From Amycolatopsis sp. CA-126428 (GTDB lineage Bacteria; Actinomycetota; Actinomycetes; Mycobacteriales; Pseudonocardiaceae): a stretch of DNA of 64,000 nucleotides. A program made the translations under genes and the position numbers. The DNA is taken from contig NZ_PPHF01000048.1 in assembly GCF_002904335.1 (NCBI RefSeq), forward strand, positions 1 to 64,000, in the 5' to 3' direction. The notes beneath the pieces are model-generated. The model made no database searches, had not been told where the DNA came from, and saw only the letters and a list, made by a program, of their open reading frames with translations. Positions 29,520 to 37,248 of this stretch are shown here, piece after piece. The number at the start of each line of letters is the position of its first letter. Position 1 is the first letter of the stretch.

Positions 29520-29948
29520 GTGACGGGGCTGTGGGTGCTCGTGGCGACGCTGGTGGCCGCCGGGGCCGTCGGTGCGCTGCTCAAGGCCCGGAACGGCCGG
29601 GTGCGCGCCGCCAAGCCCGCCGCCCGCGAGCTGCCCGCCCCCGTCACCGCCGCGCTGGACCCGGCCTCCGCCGTGACGCTCGTCCAGATCTCCACCACCT
29701 TTTGCGCGCCCTGCCGGCACGCGAAGGCCGTGCTCGCGCCGCTGGCCGAGCGAACCGAGGGCCTGCACCACGTCGAACTCGACGTGACGGAGCAGCCGGA
29801 GGTCGCGCAGTCGCTGTCCGTGCTGCGGACGCCGACCACGATCGCGCTCACCCCGGACGGCCGGGAGCTCCTGCGCGTCGGCGGCGTCCCCAAGGGCCCC
29901 GAACTGCTCGCCGCCCTGCGGCCGCATCTCACTTCCCGGACGCCCTGA
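29520..29948 (+). CDS. Thioredoxin-like protein (ThiX-like), membrane anchored
   Basis: 142 residues. An N-terminal hydrophobic segment (LWVLVATLVAAGAVGALL) and short linker precede a thioredoxin fold with the redox motif FCAPC (C62, C65) and the cis-proline in LRTPTTIALTP. It sits 11 bases after the DUF2993 gene and next to the sulfurtransferase operon, the order of Rv0817c-Rv0816c-Rv0815c. Confidence 0.87.
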   Translation: MTGLWVLVATLVAAGAVGALLKARNGRVRAAKPAARELPAPVTAALDPASAVTLVQISTTFCAPCRHAKAVLAPLAERTEGLHHVELDVTEQPEVAQSLSVLRTPTTIALTPDGRELLRVGGVPKGPELLAALRPHLTSRTP

Positions 29949-30021
29949 CCAGGGCGTTGTCCCAGGAATCGGGAATCGTCCCAAGGTATGAACGTGGTTC
30001 CCACTGTGAGGGAGCTCTGGG

Positions 30022-30027
30022 TACCCT
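30022..30027 (+). promoter_or_regulatory. Putative -10 (TACCCT) for the leader peptide and sulfur operon
   Basis: TACCCT is followed by exactly 7 bases and GTG 30035. This predicts a leaderless mRNA that starts with the leader-peptide codon. Confidence 0.5.
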
Positions 30028-30034
30028 CGCACCC

Positions 30035-30130
30035 GTGACCGGGCTGACCACCTTCTTGACGCAGCGACGCGCAGTCGACCTCTGCCGCGTCCGCAGCAGC
30101 CTGTGTCGTGTTCGGCCCGACCGGCGCTGA
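30035..30130 (+). CDS. Cysteine-rich leader peptide of the sulfurtransferase operon
   Basis: A 31-codon frame with the core RRAVDLCRVRSSLCR, two cysteines flanked by arginines. Closely similar peptides precede sulfur genes in Streptomyces and mycobacteria; some polycysteine leaderless ORFs in mycobacteria act as cysteine-responsive attenuators. Its stop lies 84 bases before the DUF4395 gene. The predicted leaderless start supports real translation. It overlaps no other gene. Confidence 0.75.
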   Translation: MTGLTTFLTQRRAVDLCRVRSSLCRVRPDRR

Positions 30131-30214
30131 ACCGTACGAACCGGTCCCCCACCAGCCCTGATGCCGCTGACGCGTGCCGTTCGCACGCACCCTCTTCGCC
30201 CAGCTGGAGGAACC

Positions 30215-30646
30215 ATGCCCGCCGGACCGGCCGTCGACCCGCGAGGCCCGCGGTTCGCCGCCATCCTGACCACGATCGTGCTCGCGGTCGTCCTGGTCAC
30301 CGAGTGGTGGCCGCTGCTGGCGGTCCAGACCGTCGTCTTCGCGATCGGTGCGTTCGTCGGCTTGAAGCAGGCGCCGTACTCGATCGTCTACCGGGCGCTG
30401 GTGGCCCCGCGCCTCGGCCCGCCCTCCGAACGGGAGGACGCGGCGCCGCTGCGGTTCGCCCAGGCCGTCGGGTTCGTGTTCGCCCTGGTCGGCACGGTCG
30501 GCTTCGCGGTGGGGATCACCCCGCTCGGCATCGTCGCGACGGCGTTCGCGCTGTTCGCGGCCTTCCTCAACGCGGCCTTCAACTTCTGCCTCGGCTGCGA
30601 AATGTACTTGCTCATCAAACGCTTCACGCCCGCCCGCGCGTCCTAG
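30215..30646 (+). CDS. DUF4395 membrane protein of the sulfur operon
   Basis: 143 residues, four membrane segments and a C-terminal CxxC motif (FNFCLGCEMYLLIKRF). DUF4395 proteins are commonly encoded next to thioredoxins and rhodaneses and may pass electrons or sulfane sulfur at the membrane; this is inference. CTGGAGG precedes ATG 30215 by 4 bases, so the longer frame from 30161 is not needed. Confidence 0.85.
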   Translation: MPAGPAVDPRGPRFAAILTTIVLAVVLVTEWWPLLAVQTVVFAIGAFVGLKQAPYSIVYRALVAPRLGPPSEREDAAPLRFAQAVGFVFALVGTVGFAVGITPLGIVATAFALFAAFLNAAFNFCLGCEMYLLIKRFTPARAS

Positions 30647-30676
30647 AAGTTCAACCCCAGAAAGAGAGTCCGTTCC

Positions 30677-31513
30677 ATGAGCCGTGAAGACGTCCTGGTC
30701 ACCACCCAGTGGGCCGAGGAGAACCTGGACACCCCCGGCGTCGTGTTCGCCGAGGTCGACGAGGACACCACCGCCTACGACGCCGGCCACATCCGGGGCG
30801 CGGTGAAGTTCGACTGGCGGAACGACCTGCAGGACGGGGTGCGCCGCGACTTCGTCTCCAAGGAGGGCTTCGAGAAGCTCCTCTCGGAGAAGGGCATCTC
30901 CAACGACGACCTCGTGATCCTCTACGGCGGCAACAACAACTGGTTCGCCGCGTACGCGTACTGGTACTTCAAGCTGTACGGCCACGACAAGGTCAAGCTG
31001 CTCGACGGCGGCCGCAAGAAGTGGGAGCTCGACGGCCGCGAGCTGAACTCCGACGAGGTCAAGCGCGACACCACCGAGTACCACGCGCAGGACCAGGACC
31101 TTTCGCTGCGCGCGTTCCGCGACGAGGTCGTCCAGTCGATCGGGTCGAAGAACTTCGTCGACGTGCGCTCCCCGGACGAGTTCTCCGGCAAGCTGCTCGC
31201 CCCGGCGCACCTGCCGCAGGAGCAGTCCCAGGTTCCCGGTCACATCCCCGGCGCGCTGAACGTGCCGTGGGCGAAGGTCGCCAACGAGGACGGCACCTTC
31301 AAGACCGAGGAAGAGATCAAGGAGCTGTACAAGGACGAGGGCATCGACGAGGGCAAGGGCACCATCGCCTACTGCCGCATCGGCGAGCGCTCCTCGATCG
31401 CGTGGTTCGCGCTCCACGAGCTGCTGGGCTACGAGGACGTCAAGAACTACGACGGTTCGTGGACGGAATACGGCTCGCTCGTCGGCGTGCCGGTCGAGTT
31501 GGGAGCCAAGTGA
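30677..31513 (+). CDS. Thiosulfate sulfurtransferase (rhodanese, CysA/SseA-like)
   Basis: 278 residues with two rhodanese domains. The first is inactive and structural; the second carries the catalytic C233 in AYCRIGERSS. It moves sulfur from thiosulfate or 3-mercaptopyruvate to thiol acceptors. CysA2 (Rv0815c) is the mycobacterial counterpart by sequence and location. Its stop overlaps the DUF1416 start (TGATG). Confidence 0.93.
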   Translation: MSREDVLVTTQWAEENLDTPGVVFAEVDEDTTAYDAGHIRGAVKFDWRNDLQDGVRRDFVSKEGFEKLLSEKGISNDDLVILYGGNNNWFAAYAYWYFKLYGHDKVKLLDGGRKKWELDGRELNSDEVKRDTTEYHAQDQDLSLRAFRDEVVQSIGSKNFVDVRSPDEFSGKLLAPAHLPQEQSQVPGHIPGALNVPWAKVANEDGTFKTEEEIKELYKDEGIDEGKGTIAYCRIGERSSIAWFALHELLGYEDVKNYDGSWTEYGSLVGVPVELGAK

Positions 31514-31824
31514 TGGCGGTTGACGACAGCTGCGGCGCACCGGTCCAGGAGGCCACGCCCGCGGACTACGACACGCGCGGCCAGGTCGTGCTGGCCGGCA
31601 AGGTGACCGGCGCGAACGGGCCGGTCGGCGGCGCGTTCGTCCGGCTCCTGGACGGCGGCGGCGACTTCACCGGCGAGGTCGTCTCGTCGGCCGACGGTGA
31701 CTTCCGCTTCTACGCGGCGCCGGGCGAGTGGACGGTGCGCGCGCTGCACCGCTCCGGCAACGGCGAAGCCTCGGTCACCGCCGAAGGACCCGGCGTGCAC
31801 CAGCTGGCCATCTCGGTCGCCTGA
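31513..31824 (+). CDS. DUF1416 protein (SseC-like)
   Basis: 103 residues. A CGAP-containing N-terminus is followed by a carboxypeptidase-regulatory/transthyretin-like beta-sandwich (VVLAGKVTGANGPVGGAFVRLLDGGGDFTGEVVSSADGDFRFYAAPGEWTVRALH). Members are coupled to rhodanese genes and are thought to assist sulfur transfer. Translation is coupled to the rhodanese gene by a 1-base overlap. Confidence 0.9.
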   Translation: MAVDDSCGAPVQEATPADYDTRGQVVLAGKVTGANGPVGGAFVRLLDGGGDFTGEVVSSADGDFRFYAAPGEWTVRALHRSGNGEASVTAEGPGVHQLAISVA

Positions 31825-31834
31825 GTTTCTCCCC

Positions 31835-31872
31835 CGTGAGGGCCTTCCTGCTGCGGCAGGGAGGCCCTCACG
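31835..31872 (+). terminator. Terminator of the sulfur operon
   Basis: CGTGAGGGCCTTCCTGC and GCAGGGAGGCCCTCACG pair over 17 positions with one G-T wobble and a 4-base loop, 10 bases after the DUF1416 stop. Confidence 0.85.
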
Positions 31873-31940
31873 GCGTTTCCGGGCGGGTGACCGTCCTCAC
31901 CGCGGCGACCCTGCGCAGGGCCGCCCGGGGCCGGACGGAC

Positions 31941-31946
31941 TAAGCT
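31941..31946 (+). promoter_or_regulatory. Putative -10 (TAAGCT) for the 32-residue membrane peptide, leaderless
   Basis: TAAGCT is 7 bases before GTG 31954. Confidence 0.45.
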
Positions 31947-31953
31947 GCTTGCC

Positions 31954-32052
31954 GTGGAAGCTCTGTTTACGACCTTGCTGGTCCTCGCCGGCGTGGCCAT
32001 CACCTGGTTCGCCGTGTACGTCGTCTACCGGCTGTACGCGGACCAGCGCTGA
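31954..32052 (+). CDS. Small single-span membrane protein (32 residues)
   Basis: A 32-codon frame: an acidic start (VEALF), a hydrophobic helix of about 22 residues (TLLVLAGVAITWFAVYVVY) and a basic/aromatic end (RLYADQR). It follows the sulfur-operon terminator, has its own -10 and ends 3 bases before the FABP gene, so the two are probably co-transcribed. Function unknown. It is too short for most gene finders. Confidence 0.65.
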   Translation: MEALFTTLLVLAGVAITWFAVYVVYRLYADQR

Positions 32053-32055
32053 CCC

Positions 32056-32670
32056 ATGACCGCAAGCGGCGACGAAGCCATCGTGGCAGCGGAGAGGCGC
32101 GCGGAAAGCACCCGCGCCCGCAACCTCCCGCTGTGGGACGACCTGCCCATCCCCAATGACACCGCGAACCTGCGCGAGGGGCCGAACCTCAACGACGCCT
32201 GCCTCGCGCTGCTGCCGCTCGTCGGCGTCTGGCGCGGTGAGGGCGAGGTCGGCTACCCGACCATCGACGGCCCCCGCAAGTTCGCGCAGCAGCTGACGAT
32301 CTCCCACGACGGCCGCCCGTTCCTGATCCACGAGTCCCGCGCGTGGCTGCTGGACGACGACGGCAACGTCATCCGCCCGGCCGCCCGCGAGTCCGGGTTC
32401 TGGCGGCCGCAGGAAGACGACACGATCGAGCTGCTGCTCACGCACAACACCGGCATCCTCGAGCTGTACTACGGCAAGCCGCGCAACCAGACGTCCTGGG
32501 AGCTCGGCACCGACGCGGTGATCCGCACGGCCACGGCCAAGGACGTCACCGCGGCCCAGCGCCTGTACGGCCTGATCGAAGGCTCCCTCGGCTACGTCGA
32601 GGAGCGGGCGATGATGGGCCAGGAGATGCAGCCGCACACCTCGGCGCTGCTGCACCGCGTCGTCGGCTGA
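32056..32670 (+). CDS. FABP/nitrobindin-like beta-barrel protein
   Basis: 204 residues. The lipocalin-like entry LVGVWRGEGEVGYPTI matches the GxWxGxG motif of nitrobindins, which bind heme and nitric oxide. A barrel follows (QQLTISHDGRPFLIHESRAWLLD, ESGFWRPQEDDTIELLLTHNTGILELYYG). The mycobacterial relative is Rv0813c. It is likely co-transcribed with the small membrane peptide. Confidence 0.87.
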   Translation: MTASGDEAIVAAERRAESTRARNLPLWDDLPIPNDTANLREGPNLNDACLALLPLVGVWRGEGEVGYPTIDGPRKFAQQLTISHDGRPFLIHESRAWLLDDDGNVIRPAARESGFWRPQEDDTIELLLTHNTGILELYYGKPRNQTSWELGTDAVIRTATAKDVTAAQRLYGLIEGSLGYVEERAMMGQEMQPHTSALLHRVVG

Positions 32671-32674
32671 CGCC

Positions 32675-33271
32675 GTGCGCTGGCGGCGGTGTGGCGAGGA
32701 CGCCGCCCTGCTCGACTGCGACTCGCTGGACCGGATGCGGGCCGCCCACGCCACCGTGCTGGCCGCCCGCCCGCCCGGGGTCACCGATCTCGTGCCGGGC
32801 GCGCGCAGCCTGCTCGTCGTCGGCGGTGTGGCGGCCGTGCGGGCCCTGCTCGAAGACGCCGACCTCGCGCACCCGCCCGCGGGCGAGCCCCGGGAAGTGA
32901 TCCTCGACGTCCGCTACGACGGCGAGGACCTGGCCCTGATCGCCGCCGACGCCGGAGTTTCGCCCGACGCCGTCGTCTCGATGCACACCGAAGCCGGCTA
33001 CACCGTCGCGTTCACCGGGTTCGCCCCCGGTTTCGGCTACCTGACCGGCCTTCCCGAGCGGCTCCGGCAGCCTCGCCTGGAATCGCCGCGAACCCGCGTG
33101 CCGGCCGGGTCGGTCGGGCTCGCCGGCGAGTTCACCGGCGTCTACCCGCGCGAGTCGCCCGGCGGCTGGCGGCTGCTCGGGCGCACGTCGGCGACGCTGT
33201 TCGACCCCCACGCGGACCCGCCCGCGTTGTTCGCACCGGGGGACCGCGTCCGCTTCCGGAGCGTCCGGTGA
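32675..33271 (+). CDS. pxpB: 5-oxoprolinase subunit PxpB (KipI-like)
   Basis: 198 residues. The family core FTGFAPGFGYLTGLPERLRQPRLESPRTRVPAGSVGLAGEFTGVYP is present, followed by GGWRLLGRTSATLFDP. With PxpA and PxpC it hydrolyses 5-oxoproline with ATP. GTG 32675 lies 4 bases after the FABP stop, and the 3' end overlaps pxpC. No pxpA is present in the window. Confidence 0.9.
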   Translation: MRWRRCGEDAALLDCDSLDRMRAAHATVLAARPPGVTDLVPGARSLLVVGGVAAVRALLEDADLAHPPAGEPREVILDVRYDGEDLALIAADAGVSPDAVVSMHTEAGYTVAFTGFAPGFGYLTGLPERLRQPRLESPRTRVPAGSVGLAGEFTGVYPRESPGGWRLLGRTSATLFDPHADPPALFAPGDRVRFRSVR

Positions 33272-34113
33272 GGAGCCTGGAGGTGCTCGACCCCGGGCGG
33301 TACGCGCTGGTCGAGGACCGGGGCCGGCCCGGCTACGCCCACCTGGGGGTGGCGCCTTCAGGGGCTCTCGACACCGCGTCGCTGCGACTGGCGAACCGGC
33401 TCGTCGGCAATCCCCAGGACGCCGCTGGGATCGAAGCCCTGCTCGGCGGCCTGTCCGTGCGGTTCACGGCCGCGGTGACGGCCGCGGTCACCGGCCCGGC
33501 GGTCGACGTCCGGATCGACGGACGGCCCTCCGGCTCCCACGCGCCGCTGGCGGTTCGGGCGGGCCAGACACTGGCGCTGGGGACGCCCTCGACGGGCCTG
33601 CGCTGCTACCTGGCCGTCTCCGGCGGCATCGCGGTGGAGCCGGTGCTGGGCGGCCGGTCCCGGGACGTCCTGTCCGGCATCGGGCCGCCGCCGCTGCGCG
33701 CCGGAGACGTCCTTCCGCTCGGCGAGCCCGGCATCCCCGCGGGCGCGGACGTCGTCGTGCCGGTCCGGGCGCCGGCCGAGCTCGTGGTGCCCGTGACGCT
33801 CGGCCCGCGCGACGACTGGATCGACGACCCGGCCGCCGGCCTCTCGGCGGGGTGGACGGTGACGGCCGAGTCGAACCGCGTCGGCCTGCGCCTGGACGGG
33901 ACGCCGCTGCGCCGGGCCGTCGACGGCGAGCTGCCCAGCGAAGGCGTCGTCACCGGCGCGATCCAGGTGCCGCCGAGCGGGCTGCCGGTGGTGTTCCTCG
34001 CCGACCACCCGACCACCGGCGGCTACCCCGTCGCCGCCGTCGTCAAGAAAGCCGCCTTGAACGCCCTCGCGCAGGCTCGGCCGGGCACCCGAATCCGGTT
34101 CCGGCCGTCCTGA
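33268..34113 (+). CDS. pxpC: 5-oxoprolinase subunit PxpC (KipA-like, biotin-dependent carboxyltransferase fold)
   Basis: 281 residues. Typical motifs are LVEDRGRPGYAHLGVAPSGALDTASLRLANRLVGN, the AVSGGIAVEPVLGGRSRD loop and the C-terminal FLADHPTTGGYPVAAVV. It forms the 5-oxoprolinase catalytic unit with PxpB. The GTG start overlaps the pxpB stop (GTGA). Confidence 0.9.
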   Translation: MRSLEVLDPGRYALVEDRGRPGYAHLGVAPSGALDTASLRLANRLVGNPQDAAGIEALLGGLSVRFTAAVTAAVTGPAVDVRIDGRPSGSHAPLAVRAGQTLALGTPSTGLRCYLAVSGGIAVEPVLGGRSRDVLSGIGPPPLRAGDVLPLGEPGIPAGADVVVPVRAPAELVVPVTLGPRDDWIDDPAAGLSAGWTVTAESNRVGLRLDGTPLRRAVDGELPSEGVVTGAIQVPPSGLPVVFLADHPTTGGYPVAAVVKKAALNALAQARPGTRIRFRPS

Positions 34114-34211
34114 GCAAGGCGTACCGCCGCGCGGGTGAGACCCCGATCACCCGGTGCACCCGTCCGGGTAGGGGCCGGAACCATGTCGCGCCGCCGCCCG
34201 TCCTCATAAGC

Positions 34212-34637
34212 GTGGAACAGGTGACGATCAGCGGTGGCACGGGTTTCCTCGACGTGAACGCGCGGGCACGGGCGGAGCTGCCGCAGTCGCTGCGGATCGC
34301 GCTGGCCACCGGTCAGCTGCGCCGTCCGCTGGCCACCACGCTCGGACCGGTCCTCGACCTGCTCGTCGACGGCGACTACCGGGTCAGCGGCCCGGAACGG
34401 GTGCCGGCGGGCCAGGAGCTCACGCCGACCGACGCCTGGCCGCCGTCGGACGAGTCCCGCGTCGGCTACTACCGGACGGCCATCCGCACCGGGCACCGGC
34501 CGGTCGCGGTGGTGCTGGCCGGCGGCGAACGCGAGCTGATCATCGACGGCCACCACAAGATCGCCGCCTACCGCGCCGAAGAGGTCGCCCCCGCCGTCGT
34601 CCGGATCACCCGGGGTCAGGCGTATTCGCCCTCGTAG
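34212..34637 (+). CDS. Hypothetical protein with a ParB-like DGHHK motif
   Basis: About 141 residues. The C-terminal half has VAVVLAGGERELIIDGHHKIAAYRAEEVAPAVV, which resembles the ParB/sulfiredoxin-like DGHHR pattern, but the rest is not recognisable. GTG 34212 or GTG 34221 could start it. It overlaps the convergent pabC gene by 22 bases. The function is unknown; a nucleotide-binding role is only a suggestion. Confidence 0.6.
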   Translation: MEQVTISGGTGFLDVNARARAELPQSLRIALATGQLRRPLATTLGPVLDLLVDGDYRVSGPERVPAGQELTPTDAWPPSDESRVGYYRTAIRTGHRPVAVVLAGGERELIIDGHHKIAAYRAEEVAPAVVRITRGQAYSPS

Positions 34638-35464
34638 GCCGCGAGGAGCTCGGCGTACACCGCTTCGGAATCGGGCAGCCGCTCGCCGTCGAGGGTGTGC
34701 ACCCGGGTCAGCTTGCGGACGCTCGAGGCCATGAAGACGCCGTCGCCCTCGACGAGGTCGCGCACGGTCAGCGGCTCCACCTTGACCGCCCAGCCCGCCT
34801 TCTCGGCGCCGCGGAACACCGCGGCCTGGGTGGTGCCCGGCAGGATCCCGATGCTCGACGGCGGTGTGTAGAGCGTCCGCCCCTTCGCGAGCACGACGGT
34901 CGACGTCGGCCCTTCGAACACCGATCCGTCGGCCGCGGTGAAAATCACATCCTCGGCTCCATGACGCGCCGCCTCCCGCACCGCGGCCATGTTCACCGCG
35001 TACGACAGCGGCTTCGCCCCGAGCAGCAGCCACGGCGCGCGCTCGGCGAGATCCGGCGGGAAACCGCGTTCGAGGGTGATCGCGGCGACGCCTCCGGCGC
35101 GGGCCTTGACGATCGACGGCGGGACCTCCGAACCGAGCGCGAAGCCGGTCGGCACCGCGGCCGGGTCGCCGTCGGATCCCCGCGTGTACACCAGTTTCAG
35201 CACCATTTCCGCCCCGCCGGTCCACCTTTCGAGCACCAGCGAAACGACCCGCTCCCAGGCCCCGAGGTCGGGCTCGGGCAGGTCGAGCATGGCGGCCGAA
35301 CGGGCCAGCCGCTCCAGGTGCGGCCGCAGCTCCCGGGGCCGGCCGTCGACGACGAGGATCGTCTCGAAGACGCCGTCGCCGCGCATCAGCCCGAGGTCGT
35401 CGACCTTGATCTGGGCGAGGTCGGGGTCGGCCGGGGTTCCGTCCAGGAAGACGAGCACGCGCAT
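34616..35464 (-). CDS. pabC: Aminodeoxychorismate lyase / class IV PLP aminotransferase
   Basis: 282 residues of fold-type IV PLP enzymes. The N-terminus DDLGLMRGDGVFETILV, the Schiff-base lysine in LLGAKPLSYAVNMAAVREA and the phosphate-binding SIGILPGTTQAAV are visible. Such enzymes make 4-aminobenzoate or transaminate branched-chain amino acids. The position beside ygfZ parallels Rv0812-Rv0811c. ATG 35464 is preferred; the open frame continues upstream only as a shadow of ygfZ. Confidence 0.85.
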   Translation of the reverse strand: MRVLVFLDGTPADPDLAQIKVDDLGLMRGDGVFETILVVDGRPRELRPHLERLARSAAMLDLPEPDLGAWERVVSLVLERWTGGAEMVLKLVYTRGSDGDPAAVPTGFALGSEVPPSIVKARAGGVAAITLERGFPPDLAERAPWLLLGAKPLSYAVNMAAVREAARHGAEDVIFTAADGSVFEGPTSTVVLAKGRTLYTPPSSIGILPGTTQAAVFRGAEKAGWAVKVEPLTVRDLVEGDGVFMASSVRKLTRVHTLDGERLPDSEAVYAELLAAYEGEYA

Positions 35465-35482
35465 GCGGACACGGTACTCACC

Positions 35483-35488
35483 TAGGCT
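35483..35488 (+). promoter_or_regulatory. Putative -10 (TAGGCT) for ygfZ, leaderless
   Basis: TAGGCT is 7 bases before ATG 35496. The hexamer lies in the 31-base gap between the divergent pabC and ygfZ starts. Confidence 0.5.
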
Positions 35489-35495
35489 GGGCGGT

Positions 35496-36635
35496 ATGCC
35501 GTACCGCTCGCCGCTGCTGGACGTGCCCGGATCGATCCCTGCCCCCGAGTCGGACCCTGCGCACCCCGAGGCCGGAGTGCCCTGGCACTGGGGGGACCCG
35601 TTCGCGGAGCAGCGCACGGCCTCGCGCAGCGTGGTCGTGATCGACCGCTCGCACCGCGAGTTCCTCGCCGTGACCGGCGAAGAGCGGCTGTCGTGGCTGC
35701 ACCTGGTCATCTCGCAGCACGTGACCGGGCTGGCCGAGGGCTCCGGCACCGAGGCGCTCGTCCTCGACAGCCAGGGCCGCGTGGAGGCGCACATGGTGCT
35801 GGCGCACCTCGACGGCACGGTGTACCTCGACACCGACCCGGGCCCGAGCGTGACGAGCGCGCTGCCCAAGGGCGGCCCGCAGACGCTGCGTGAGTACCTC
35901 GAGGCGATGAAGTTCTGGTCCAAGGTGGACATCCGGGACGCGACCGGCGAGCTCGCGCTGCTCACCGTGCTCGGCCCGGACGCCGAGCGCGTGCTGAGCG
36001 CGGCCGGCGCCGAAGTCGGCCCGGAGCCGTACGCGGTGGCGGCGCTGCCGGGTGGCGGGTTCGCGCGGCGGATGCCGTGGCCCGGCCGGTCGAGCGTCGA
36101 CCTGGCGGTGCCGCGCGAGGCGCTGGTGGACTGGTGGAAGCGGCTCACCGACGCGGGCGCGCGGGCGGCGGGCAGCTGGGTGTTCGACGCGCTGCGCGTC
36201 GAGTCGCTGCGGCCGCGGCTGCGCGTCGACACCGACGACCGCACGATCCCGCACGAGGTCGGCTGGGTCGGCTCGGCCGCCCATGTCGCCAAGGGCTGCT
36301 ACCGCGGCCAGGAAACGGTGTCGAAAGTCCACAACGTGGGACGGCCGCCGCGGAACCTGCTCCTGCTGCACCTCGACGGTTCGCCCGAAGTCACCCCGGA
36401 GACCGGCGACCCGGTGCTGCTGGACGGCCGCACGGTCGGCCGGATCGGCACGGTGATCCAGCACCACGAGCTCGGCCCGATCGCGTTGGCGCTGGTCAAG
36501 CGGTCGACACCGGTGGGCGCGGAGCTGCTGGCGGGGTCGGAGGACCACCTCGTCCAGGCGGCGATCGACCCCGACTCCGTGCCCTCGGAACAGCCGGCAC
36601 CGGGCCGCGCGGCCGCGGCCCAACTCCGTGGCTGA
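35496..36635 (+). CDS. ygfZ: YgfZ/GcvT-like folate-binding Fe-S maintenance protein
   Basis: 379 residues of the aminomethyltransferase fold. The YgfZ signature KGCYRGQETVSKVHNVG with its conserved cysteine is intact. It uses tetrahydrofolate to maintain certain Fe-S enzymes such as MiaB. Other family patterns are RSHREFLAVTGEERLSWLHLVISQHV and FDALRVESLRPRL. It is the partner of the divergent pabC gene (folate branch). Confidence 0.9.
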   Translation: MPYRSPLLDVPGSIPAPESDPAHPEAGVPWHWGDPFAEQRTASRSVVVIDRSHREFLAVTGEERLSWLHLVISQHVTGLAEGSGTEALVLDSQGRVEAHMVLAHLDGTVYLDTDPGPSVTSALPKGGPQTLREYLEAMKFWSKVDIRDATGELALLTVLGPDAERVLSAAGAEVGPEPYAVAALPGGGFARRMPWPGRSSVDLAVPREALVDWWKRLTDAGARAAGSWVFDALRVESLRPRLRVDTDDRTIPHEVGWVGSAAHVAKGCYRGQETVSKVHNVGRPPRNLLLLHLDGSPEVTPETGDPVLLDGRTVGRIGTVIQHHELGPIALALVKRSTPVGAELLAGSEDHLVQAAIDPDSVPSEQPAPGRAAAAQLRG

Positions 36636-36673
36636 ACGAAAGCCCCTGACAGCGAGATCACGCTCAACCGGGA

Positions 36674-36679
36674 TAAACT
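36674..36679 (+). promoter_or_regulatory. Putative -10 (TAAACT) for rsiG
   Basis: TAAACT is 5 bases before GTG 36685, which also sits within a possible leaderless range. It lies just after the ygfZ stop. Confidence 0.4.
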
Positions 36680-36684
36680 GCGCT

Positions 36685-37248
36685 GTGATCGAAGTGCGGC
36701 CCGGCGGCAGGCGGCGGATCGACCGCGTGCTCGGCCCGGGGTACCTCAGCGGCCTGGGTGAACTGCCGCTGAAGGTGCTGCGCGAGCGGCGCGACGAAGC
36801 CGCACAAGAAGAGACCGACCTGTCCTACCTGCGCCGTCTCCTGCACGCCCGGATCGACATCGTGCGCGCGGAGCAGGCGCGGCGCAGTTCCGGCGGCGAA
36901 GCGAGCATCGTCGACCAGCTGGCGACGATCCTCGCCGACAACGCACTGGGCCCGGCGGCGGGCTCGGGGCGGCACCAGCAGCTGGAGCCGTCCCGCGCCG
37001 GCGAGCACCGCCGGCACGCGGAGGCCCTGATCGGCGACACGGACCTGACCGACGTCGGGTCCCTCTCGGACGAGAAACTCGCCTCCGCTTTGGACACGTA
37101 CGCGCGCGAAGAGCTGTCGGTGTCGTCGTTCCGCCGCGAGGTCCAAGGCGTGATGGACACGCTGAACGCGGAGATCGCCCAGCGCTACCAGCAGGGATCG
37201 GCCACAGTGGACGAGCTGCTGGAGAACGAGGGCGGCCGCGCCGAGTGA
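36685..37248 (+). CDS. rsiG: RsiG-like c-di-GMP-binding anti-sigma factor
   Basis: 187 residues, helical. It carries two copies of the c-di-GMP signature E(x3)S(x2)R(x3)Q(x3)D known from RsiG: E143-S147-R150-Q154-D158 is perfect, and E43-S47-R50-H54-D58 has His in place of Gln. A low-complexity linker (about 85-110) joins the two. In Streptomyces, RsiG bound to c-di-GMP holds the sporulation sigma factor WhiG. No whiG gene is in the window. The stop overlaps the asparaginase start (GTGA). Confidence 0.85.
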   Translation: MIEVRPGGRRRIDRVLGPGYLSGLGELPLKVLRERRDEAAQEETDLSYLRRLLHARIDIVRAEQARRSSGGEASIVDQLATILADNALGPAAGSGRHQQLEPSRAGEHRRHAEALIGDTDLTDVGSLSDEKLASALDTYAREELSVSSFRREVQGVMDTLNAEIAQRYQQGSATVDELLENEGGRAE

